In this document: positions 1-4,636 of the stretch, piece after piece
Numbering within the stretch: the stretch's first letter is position 1
Layout of the letters: every line of letters starts with the position of its first letter
DNA from: DATDOY01 sp035293045
GTDB taxonomy: Bacteria > Actinomycetota > Acidimicrobiia > IMCC26256 > JACPCJ01
NCBI GenBank assembly: GCA_035293045.1
Contig: DATDOY010000263.1
Coordinates: 1-5,809, forward strand
Length of the DNA: 5,809 nt
Reading direction: 5' to 3'
Program-made: the position numbers and the translations under genes
The notes under the pieces: generated by a model
What the model saw: only the letters and a program-made list of their open reading frames with translations
What the model was told of the DNA's origin: nothing
The model's database searches: none

Positions 1-1
1 G

Positions 2-148
2 CTCCTCAATGAGGATCTGCGGACGGAGTACCAGTCGGTGATCCAGTACGTGCACCACATCGCCACCATCGAGGGCGCGGAGTTCCTCAGCGTGAAGGGG
101 GAACTCCGCGCCCACGTCCGCGAACTCGAGAAGGTGCTCGCCGGCTAA
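2..148 (+). CDS. Ferritin-like domain protein, 3' end only (partial)
   Basis: The frame is open from the left edge to a TAA at 146-148 and gives 48 residues beginning LLNEDLRTEYQSVIQYVHHI. An Asn-Glu-Asp-Leu-x-x-Glu-Tyr start, a Gln-Tyr-x-x-His-His stretch and a later Glu-Leu-x-x-His are the Glu/His spacing seen in metal-binding helices of ferritin-like (bacterioferritin/Dps-type) four-helix bundles. Such proteins bind a di-iron centre and store or detoxify iron in the cytoplasm. The segment resembles the first helix pair of the family, yet the frame stops soon after the second helix. It is therefore either the last two helices of a longer protein whose start lies outside the window, or a shortened copy. 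The stop lies only 20 bp from the ispG stop on the other strand. The family call is by pattern, not by search. Confidence 0.6.
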   Translation, partial: LLNEDLRTEYQSVIQYVHHIATIEGAEFLSVKGELRAHVRELEKVLAG

Positions 149-161
149 GTGCCCCGTGAGG

Positions 162-179
162 TCACCGCTCAGTCGGTGA
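162..179. terminator. Small hairpin between convergent genes
   Basis: TCACCG and CGGTGA form a perfect 6-bp stem with a 6-nt loop, spanning the ispG stop codon and the 20-bp gap after the ferritin-like gene. An alternative 5-bp pairing (CGCTC with GAGCG, 166-182) competes with it. No T-tract follows on either strand, so this is at most a weak bidirectional terminator. It is reported because it occupies the only space available for one. Confidence 0.22.
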
Positions 180-1383
180 GCGCGCGGATGTGGACCTTCT
201 TCTCCTCCGCGTCGTTGGCGTCGGTGCCCTGCTCCTCGAGCAGCGCACGCCGATCGGCGTCGGCCGCCTCCTCGGCGCCTTCATCAGCCGCGGCCAGACG
301 GGCCTCGATGCCCTCCTCGACAATGCGCTCAGCCTCTTCGACGAGGGCGTCGACCATCTCGCCCTCGGGTACCACCCGGACGACCTGACCCTTCACAAAG
401 AGGTGGCCCTTCTGGCGTCCGGCTGCGATCCCAAGGTCGGCTTCGCGCGCCTCGCCCGGGCCGTTGACAACGCAGCCCATCACGGCGACCTGCAGCGGGA
501 TCGCACGCTCCTCCAGGGCTGCCTGCGCTTGCTTCGCCACCGCGATCACGTCAACTTCGGCCCGCCCGCACGAGGGGCAGGCGATGAGGTCGAGGCCCTT
601 GCGCTCCCGGAGACCGAGCGCCTCGAGCAACGTCCGTCCGGCGCGGGCCTCTTCGACCGGATCCGCGGTGAGCGAGAAACGGATCGTGTCGCCGATGCCT
701 TCCGCGAGCAGCGTGGCGATGCCGGCGACGGACTTCACAAGCCCTTGCGGCGGCGGGCCCGCCTCGGTGACACCGAGGTGCAGGGGGTGGTCGACCGTGT
801 CGGCGAGGAGGCGATAGGCGTCGATCATGAGGGGGACGTTGGACGCCTTCACCGAGATCTTCACGTCGTGAAAGTCGACCTCGCGGAGGTACTCGAGTTC
901 GCGCAGCGCCGATTCCACGAGCGCTTCCGGCGTGGCACCCCCGTGGCGATCCGCGATCTCGGGATCGAGGCTTCCGGCATTGACCCCGATGCGGATGGGG
1001 AGTCCTCGGTCTTTGGCTTCCTTCGCCACCGTCTTGACGTGGTCGGCCTTTCGGATGTTGCCCGGGTTGAGGCGAAGCGCGTGCACGCCGGCCTCCATGG
1101 CGGCGAGGGCGAGCCGGTATTGGAAGTGAATGTCGGCGACGATCGGGACGGGCGATCGCGGCACGATCTCGGCCAAACCTTCCGCGGCCTCGGTCTCGTT
1201 GCACGTGCACCGGACGATGTCGGCGCCGGCGCCGGCAAGGGCGTAGATCTGGGCGAGGGTCCCTTCGACGTCGGCCGTCTTGGTCGTCGTCATCGATTGG
1301 ATCGAGATCGGCGCGCCCCCACCGACCGCAACGTCGCCGACCATGATCTGGCGAGTGGCTCGGCGCTCGTACGTGGTGAGCAT
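169..1383 (-). CDS. ispG: 4-hydroxy-3-methylbut-2-en-1-yl diphosphate synthase (IspG/GcpE)
   Basis: The enzyme converts 2-C-methyl-D-erythritol 2,4-cyclodiphosphate to HMBPP, the penultimate MEP-pathway step, using a [4Fe-4S] cluster in the cytoplasm. The 404-residue protein shows the full one-piece bacterial family: TRQIMVGDVAVGGGAPISIQ near residues 10-29, QSMTTTKTADV (29-39), ADIHFQYRLAL (83-93), LRLNPGNI (103-110), VKISVKASNV (174-183) and LGVTEAG (203-209). It also has the cluster ligands in CPSCGR (C269, C272) and GCVVNGPGE (C304), with E311. The ATG at 1383 is preferred. A GTG at 1413 would add ten residues unlike the family start and has no ribosome binding site. Residues from about 362 on form an Ala/Glu/Asp-rich tail beyond the usual family end. 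The gene is divergent from the mgtC-like unit and convergent with the ferritin-like gene. Identification is very secure; the exact start is less so. Confidence 0.97.
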   Translation of the reverse strand: MLTTYERRATRQIMVGDVAVGGGAPISIQSMTTTKTADVEGTLAQIYALAGAGADIVRCTCNETEAAEGLAEIVPRSPVPIVADIHFQYRLALAAMEAGVHALRLNPGNIRKADHVKTVAKEAKDRGLPIRIGVNAGSLDPEIADRHGGATPEALVESALRELEYLREVDFHDVKISVKASNVPLMIDAYRLLADTVDHPLHLGVTEAGPPPQGLVKSVAGIATLLAEGIGDTIRFSLTADPVEEARAGRTLLEALGLRERKGLDLIACPSCGRAEVDVIAVAKQAQAALEERAIPLQVAVMGCVVNGPGEAREADLGIAAGRQKGHLFVKGQVVRVVPEGEMVDALVEEAERIVEEGIEARLAAADEGAEEAADADRRALLEEQGTDANDAEEKKVHIRALTD

Positions 1384-1390
1384 CGCCACC

Positions 1391-1396
1391 AGCGTA
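1391..1396 (-). promoter_or_regulatory. Possible -10 element for ispG (leaderless arrangement)
   Basis: On the minus strand the hexamer TACGCT fits the actinobacterial TANNNT -10 pattern and ends 7 nt before the ATG at 1383. Transcription would then begin at or next to the start codon, giving a leaderless mRNA. A weak GGTGG lies in the 7-nt gap, so ordinary initiation is also possible if transcription starts further upstream. I see no convincing -35 hexamer. Such hexamers occur by chance, so confidence is low. Confidence 0.3.
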
Positions 1397-1457
1397 CGAC
1401 GTGCGCGCACCACGGCTGCCGACGGGGGTTCGGCGACGGACCCGTCACTCGGAGGGC

Positions 1458-1484
1458 TTGAAGCGGTCCTGCCGTGGGTAAGAA
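1458..1484 (+). promoter_or_regulatory. Possible promoter for the + strand membrane-peptide/mgtC unit
   Basis: TTGAAG (1458-1463) resembles a -35 box, and TAAGAA (1479-1484) is a poor -10 box 15 bp downstream. The spacing is short and the -10 lacks the final T. The ATG of the small membrane ORF lies 6 nt after the -10-like hexamer and has no clear Shine-Dalgarno sequence, which would fit leaderless translation. The rest of the 1384-1490 divergent spacer holds no other recognisable signal. Confidence 0.28.
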
Positions 1485-1490
1485 CGCCCC

Positions 1491-1586
1491 ATGGCGTTTC
1501 TCGTCGTATTCCTCGTGCTGCTCATCGTCGCCGCCTTCTTGTTCTCGCGGGGGTCGTCGCGAGGGAACCACGATCGCCCCTTCTGA
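1491..1586 (+). CDS. 31-residue single-span membrane peptide upstream of the mgtC-like gene
   Basis: An ATG-to-TGA frame encodes 31 residues. Residues 2-18 are an unbroken hydrophobic stretch (AFLVVFLVLLIVAAFLF), followed by a basic, polar tail (SRGSSRGNHDRPF). That layout is a single transmembrane helix with a positively charged, probably cytoplasmic C-terminus. About 26 of 30 sense codons after the ATG end in G or C, as in neighbouring real genes. The stop is 20 nt before the mgtC-like start, so the two are probably co-transcribed. No strong ribosome binding site is visible. Function is unknown. Enterobacterial MgtR and similar short membrane peptides modulate MgtC or Mg2+ transporters, but only size, topology and neighbourhood are shared here. 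It could also be a chance frame, since no homologues were checked. Confidence 0.5.
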   Translation: MAFLVVFLVLLIVAAFLFSRGSSRGNHDRPF

Positions 1587-1606
1587 GCGAGTAGGTTCCG
1601 CGATCG

Positions 1607-2098
1607 GTGGACTTCACCTACTCCTGGAGTAGCCAGCTCGAGTCCGCGGGCCTCGTGGCCATCGCCGCCGTGCTCGGTGGGATCATCGGCTACGACCGCG
1701 AGACGGCGAACAAGCCGGCCGGGCTTCGCACCCACATGATGGTGGCGGGGGCCACCGGTCTCGTCGCGGCCGTCGGGCGCACGGTGTTCTTCGACGCCGG
1801 CGGGCACATGGGCGATCCCGCACGCGCGCTCCAAGCCGCGATCATGGGGATCGGGTTCATCGGCGCGGGCACCATCATCACCCGCGAAGGAGACATGCGC
1901 GTCGAGGGCCTCACCACCGCCGGCTCACTGTTCTTTGCCGCCGCGATCGGAGTCGGCACCGGCTTCGGCCTCGTTCCGCTCGCGGTCGTGGCCACCGCCC
2001 TCGTGGTCCTGATCCTCAGCGGGGTCCGCGCGATGGAACACCAAGTTCAGAAGCGACGGCGGCGAGACCTCGACGACGTCCCGCCGCCGATGCACTGA
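1607..2098 (+). CDS. MgtC/SapB-family integral membrane protein (short form)
   Basis: The 163-residue protein carries the MgtC/SapB/YhiD signature in order: GGIIGYDRE (24-32), KPAGLRTHMMV (36-46), GIGFIGAGTII (81-91) and GLTTAGSLFFAAAIG (101-115). Hydrophobic segments near 13-29, 42-62, 75-92, 104-120 and 122-141 suggest four or five membrane spans, and the tail is charged (QKRRRRDLDD). Salmonella MgtC is longer, with a C-terminal soluble ACT-like domain; that domain is missing, as in the minimal members of the family. Known MgtC proteins help survival at low Mg2+ and inhibit F-type ATP synthase, but short members are mostly uncharacterised, so the substrate or partner is not inferred. The GTG start at 1607 is the first in-frame start after the upstream peptide and has only a weak purine stretch (GAGTAGG) before it. 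Reading may therefore be coupled to the upstream peptide. Confidence 0.9.
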   Translation: MDFTYSWSSQLESAGLVAIAAVLGGIIGYDRETANKPAGLRTHMMVAGATGLVAAVGRTVFFDAGGHMGDPARALQAAIMGIGFIGAGTIITREGDMRVEGLTTAGSLFFAAAIGVGTGFGLVPLAVVATALVVLILSGVRAMEHQVQKRRRRDLDDVPPPMH

Positions 2099-2100
2099 CT

Positions 2101-2125
2101 CGAGCACGCGGAATGCCGGCGCTCG
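2101..2125 (+). terminator. Imperfect stem-loop after the mgtC-like gene
   Basis: CGAGC (2101-2105) pairs with GCTCG (2121-2125), and inside it CGG (2109-2111) pairs with CCG (2116-2118) around an AATG loop. It begins 3 nt after the mgtC-like stop. No T-run follows, so it is a weak attenuator or mRNA-end structure at best. It sits between the mgtC-like gene and the ribosome binding site of the next gene. Confidence 0.25.
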
Positions 2126-2130
2126 TAACC

Positions 2131-2141
2131 AAGGAGTGAGG
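2131..2141 (+). promoter_or_regulatory. Ribosome binding site deciding the hydrolase start
   Basis: AAGGAG at 2131-2136, followed by an overlapping GAGG at 2138-2141, is the strongest Shine-Dalgarno sequence in the window. It stands 10 nt (or 5 nt from the second element) before the GTG at 2147. The next in-frame candidate, ATG at 2162, would be 25 nt away, so the GTG is chosen. Confidence 0.6.
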
Positions 2142-2146
2142 ACCGG

Positions 2147-2809
2147 GTGACCAACGGCGCGATGTTGAAGGGACTGCTCGCCGAGCCGGGGGTCGAGGAG
2201 ATCTGCGAGCTACGGAGCTCCACCGTCGGGTTCCTCGCCCTCCACGGCGGAAATCAGGATCGCGAGACCGACGTCATCGCCCGACTCGCCGCCGACGGGT
2301 GCGACGCCTCGCTCTACGGCGTCATCCAGCCGCCGACGCTGCGCTGGCATCTCCCGTCCTACCAGTACGACCCCGCGCAGAGCCCGCATCTCGCGCGGTT
2401 CCTCGACCACGTCGACGTGGTCATCTCGGTCCATGGCTATGGACGCGACGCGTGGTGGTGGGACTGGGTGCCGCCTCGGGAGACATGGCCCGAGGACCGA
2501 GCGCACGTGTGGGAGCGGTTCTGGTATCCCACGTCCTTCCTCCTCGGGGGAAGGAACCGGTCGCTGGCGGCGATTGTCGCCGGCTCCCTGCGCGCTCGGC
2601 TCCCTGGCCATCCGGTCGTCGACGATCTCGACCGCATCCCGCGAGGTGCCCGCGGCATTGATCCCCGCAATCCGGTCAACCTCACCCGGGGCGGCGGCTG
2701 TCAGGTGGAGATCCCGCCCGGACCGCGTGGGCTGCACGGCGACGCCGCGAACATCGAAGATGTCGCCGATGCCCTCGCGGCGGCGGCTCAGGCCGTCCGG
2801 GTTGCGTGA
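2147..2809 (+). CDS. Poly-gamma-glutamate hydrolase family protein (PghP-like)
   Basis: This 220-residue protein matches the zinc-dependent poly-gamma-glutamate hydrolase family (DUF867/PF05908), a carboxypeptidase-like fold first known from Bacillus phage enzymes. Visible family blocks are LALHGGNQDRET (30-41), SLYG (55-58), LRWHLPS (65-71), VVISVHGYG (91-99), FLLGGRN (131-137), NPVNLTRGGGCQVEIP (175-190) and GPRGL (192-196). By alignment to PghP, H33, D38 and H96 would hold zinc and E188 would be the catalytic glutamate; D38 replaces the usual Glu. Residues 99-129 form a Trp-rich insertion (DAWWWDWVPP and beyond) between the SVHGYG and GGRN blocks. There is no signal peptide or membrane segment, so it is probably cytoplasmic. 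No poly-gamma-glutamate synthesis genes are in view, and the real substrate may be another gamma-glutamyl or peptide amide. The gene follows the mgtC-like gene by 48 nt on the same strand. Confidence 0.85.
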   Translation: MTNGAMLKGLLAEPGVEEICELRSSTVGFLALHGGNQDRETDVIARLAADGCDASLYGVIQPPTLRWHLPSYQYDPAQSPHLARFLDHVDVVISVHGYGRDAWWWDWVPPRETWPEDRAHVWERFWYPTSFLLGGRNRSLAAIVAGSLRARLPGHPVVDDLDRIPRGARGIDPRNPVNLTRGGGCQVEIPPGPRGLHGDAANIEDVADALAAAAQAVRVA

Positions 2810-2814
2810 GGGCG

Positions 2815-2838
2815 GTGGTCCAGGAGATGGGGATCCAC
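2815..2838. terminator. Stem-loop between convergent hydrolase and kinase genes
   Basis: GTGGTCC (2815-2821) pairs with GGA-T-CCAC (2831-2838) as a 7-bp stem with one bulged T and a 9-nt loop. It lies in the 50-bp gap where the two genes converge, the expected place for a shared terminator. No T-tract is present, so termination is only suggested. Confidence 0.27.
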
Positions 2839-2859
2839 GTGGGAGGCCATGCCCGATGA

Positions 2860-3369
2860 CTACCCCCGTGCAAGAGTCCGCAGCCAACGCTCGGCGGCGC
2901 GCGGGTGCCGGAACCGGAGCCAGCGCTCGTCGCTCACCGCTGTGTACTCCCGCCGGATCGTGCGGTGGTGGGTCAAGGTCCACCAGATGGGGTGGTCCGG
3001 TCGGACCCAGAACGACAGTTGCTCTCGATTTCCGTTCCACAGCTCCTGCTTGTCGACGGCACGGCGAATCGAGCGACGCACGACGCGAGGCCACCGGATT
3101 CGCACCGGGTAGTCGAGCCACACGATCGTGTCGGCGCGTGTTTGGAGATCCAGAACCCGTGACTGATAGTTGCCGTCCACCACCCACCGACGGCCCGCAG
3201 TCGCCTCGTCGACGCGACCGCGAAACACGGCGTCGTCGGCCTGGGTCCAGTTGGGCTCGTGGAACAAGGCGTCGAGTTCGACGTGCGGCGCGGCGAGACG
3301 CTCGGCGATGGCGCGCGCCATGGAGGTCTTCCCGCTCCCGGAGTCGCCCACGACCCACACCCGTTCCAT
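2860..3369 (-). CDS. Small P-loop nucleotide kinase-like protein (adenylate kinase/FlaR-related)
   Basis: The 169-residue protein opens with VWVVGDSGSGKTS, whose Walker A motif spans residues 8-15 (GDSGSGKT). It continues with HVELDALFHEPNW (29-41), a DGNY motif (65-68) and IVWLDYP (82-88), a beta strand ending in Asp/Tyr/Pro. A basic region RVVRRSIRRAVDKQELW (95-111) probably works as the lid over the phosphates. This pattern belongs to the small adenylate-kinase-like or 'topology modulation' (FlaR-like) P-loop group, which is common in bacteria but has no settled substrate. Transfer of ATP gamma-phosphate to a small molecule is the reasonable guess. The ATG at 3369 keeps the Walker motif at the normal distance from the N-terminus. 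It has no good ribosome binding site, and its upstream bases fold into a small hairpin. The gene lies 37 nt downstream of the protease gene on the same strand and may be a trailing operon member. Confidence 0.82.
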   Translation of the reverse strand: MERVWVVGDSGSGKTSMARAIAERLAAPHVELDALFHEPNWTQADDAVFRGRVDEATAGRRWVVDGNYQSRVLDLQTRADTIVWLDYPVRIRWPRVVRRSIRRAVDKQELWNGNREQLSFWVRPDHPIWWTLTHHRTIRREYTAVSDERWLRFRHPRAAERWLRTLARG

Positions 3370-3371
3370 TG

Positions 3372-3384
3372 CCCCATTCTGGGG
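3372..3384 (-). promoter_or_regulatory. Hairpin covering the kinase translation start region
   Basis: CCCCA and TGGGG form a perfect 5-bp GC-rich stem with a 3-nt loop, ending 2 nt before the kinase start codon. It holds the only G-run (GGGG) that could pair with 16S rRNA, and that run sits too close to the ATG for a normal site. It may lower kinase translation or act as a small attenuator after the protease gene. Confidence 0.3.
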
Positions 3385-3406
3385 GACGCGAGCGCTCAGC
3401 AGAAGG

Positions 3407-4636
3407 TCAGAACCCGACGTCGACCGGCTGGAAGATGTCGAGGTAGAGCGCCGACAATCCGATGAACAGCAGGATCATCACGACGACCGCGGCGACGGGC
3501 ATGACCTTCGCCATGTCGACTTGCACCGGCCGGCGCTTGATCATCGACGCGACCTTCTCGTAGGTCGCGACCGCGACGTGGCCGCCGTCGAGCGGCGGGA
3601 GCGGGAACATGTTGAGCGTTCCCACGAAGATGTTGATGAGGGCGAGGAACGTGAGCACCTCGCGAAGGCCCTCCTCGACGGCCTGGGACGCCACCTGGGT
3701 GGCCCCAACCGGGGAGAGGAACCGATTCTCGTCTTCGGCCTTCTTTTGGCCGGTGAGCGCCTTGCCGTAGTCGGACAGGTTGGACGGGGCAAAGAAGCTC
3801 CCCACGGCCTTGATCGACTCCTTGGCGATTCCGAAGGTGTCGGTGACGGCGTCGCTCAACGCTGTCCGCATCGGCGTCTTCTCGACCACAACATCGGGTT
3901 GGATGCCTAGAAATCCCACCGCTCCCCCATCCTTCAACTCGCGCGCGCGGGGAGTCACGGCGATGTCATGCAGTCGACCATCGCGCTCGACTGTGATCAG
4001 GATCTCGTCATTGGCGTGCGGTTCGACGAGCGCGGGGACATCGTCCCAGGCATCGACCCGGTGGCCGTCGATAGCTGTGATGCGATCGTTCTTCTCTATT
4101 CCCGCCAGCTTGGCAGGTTCCTCTTTCACAAGAGCGCGAACGACGGGCAGCGGACGGTCAGGGTTGGGCACCCCGAGGGCGGCGAAGATCAACCACAGCA
4201 ACAGGATCGCCATCACGAAGTGGGTGAACGAACCGGCGACGGCCACCATCAGCCGGTTGCGATATGGCTTGGAACGGAAGGTCCGCGGTTCGTCGGCCGG
4301 GTCGACCTCCTCGAGGTTGTTCATGCCGATGATGCGGACGTAGCCCCCGGCGGGGATGGCCTTCACCCCATATTCGGTCTCGCCCTTGCGCACCGAGAGC
4401 AGCCGGGGCCCGAATCCGAGAAAGAACTCGGTGACCTTCATGTCGGACCACTTGGCCGTGAGGTAGTGACCGGCCTCGTGCAGCATGATCATCAGGATGA
4501 TGCCGACGAGCACGCCGATCGTCCCCAGGGCGGTGGGGTTCACGACCCCGACCGCGACCAGCGCGACGACCACCCCGAGGGCAACCAAGCCCGTGCGACG
4601 CGGCTGAAGCTGGGTTTCCTCGAGCGGGTCCCTCAT
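3407..4636 (-). CDS. RseP/Rip1-type site-2 intramembrane zinc metalloprotease
   Basis: This 409-residue membrane protein cuts transmembrane substrates within the bilayer, as RseP (E. coli) and Rip1 (Mycobacterium) do on anti-sigma factors during regulated intramembrane proteolysis. It has a first hydrophobic pair (about 16-52) containing the zinc motif HEAGH (H53, E54, H57). PAGGYVRIIGM (95-105) and a second span (about 129-154) follow. Next come a single PDZ domain (about 160-246, with AGIEKNDRITAIDG at 178-191), then NMFPLPPLDGGH (342-353) supplying the third zinc ligand D350, and a last span (379-399). Length fits the family. Its ATG overlaps the dxr stop as ATGA, and GAGGGG lies 11 nt upstream inside dxr, so translation is coupled. 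The substrate is unknown; no sigma or anti-sigma gene is in view. Confidence 0.95.
   Translation of the reverse strand: MRDPLEETQLQPRRTGLVALGVVVALVAVGVVNPTALGTIGVLVGIILMIMLHEAGHYLTAKWSDMKVTEFFLGFGPRLLSVRKGETEYGVKAIPAGGYVRIIGMNNLEEVDPADEPRTFRSKPYRNRLMVAVAGSFTHFVMAILLLWLIFAALGVPNPDRPLPVVRALVKEEPAKLAGIEKNDRITAIDGHRVDAWDDVPALVEPHANDEILITVERDGRLHDIAVTPRARELKDGGAVGFLGIQPDVVVEKTPMRTALSDAVTDTFGIAKESIKAVGSFFAPSNLSDYGKALTGQKKAEDENRFLSPVGATQVASQAVEEGLREVLTFLALINIFVGTLNMFPLPPLDGGHVAVATYEKVASMIKRRPVQVDMAKVMPVAAVVVMILLFIGLSALYLDIFQPVDVGF

Noticed and set aside
1384..1413. GTG start at 1413 for ispG, adding ten residues
   Set aside because: The added residues are Arg/Val-rich and not family-like, no Shine-Dalgarno sequence precedes it, and the ATG at 1383 gives the usual IspG N-terminus.
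190..1461. Long + strand open frame (423 codons) opposite ispG
   Set aside because: It is the mirror of a secure ispG gene. Its product is Arg/Asp/Gly/His-rich with no fold-like pattern, as expected from the antisense of GC-rich codons.
1445..1834. Minus-strand frame across the divergent spacer and the mgtC-like gene
   Set aside because: It would overlap the membrane peptide and the MgtC signature region, has no family pattern and no ribosome binding site.
2210..3358. Minus-strand open frame (382 codons) across the hydrolase and kinase genes
   Set aside because: It overlaps two motif-supported genes and is made of Arg/Pro/Gly/Ser-rich low-complexity sequence without any recognisable domain.
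3390..3397. Perfect 8-bp palindrome GAGCGCTC between protease and kinase genes
   Set aside because: Short GC palindromes are frequent by chance at this base composition, and no second copy or operator-like context is seen.
2433..3446. Plus-strand open frame (337 codons) spanning the hydrolase, the gap and the kinase antisense
   Set aside because: It is an out-of-frame or antisense shadow of two real genes, highly Arg/Ser/Pro-rich, and crosses the convergent gene boundary.
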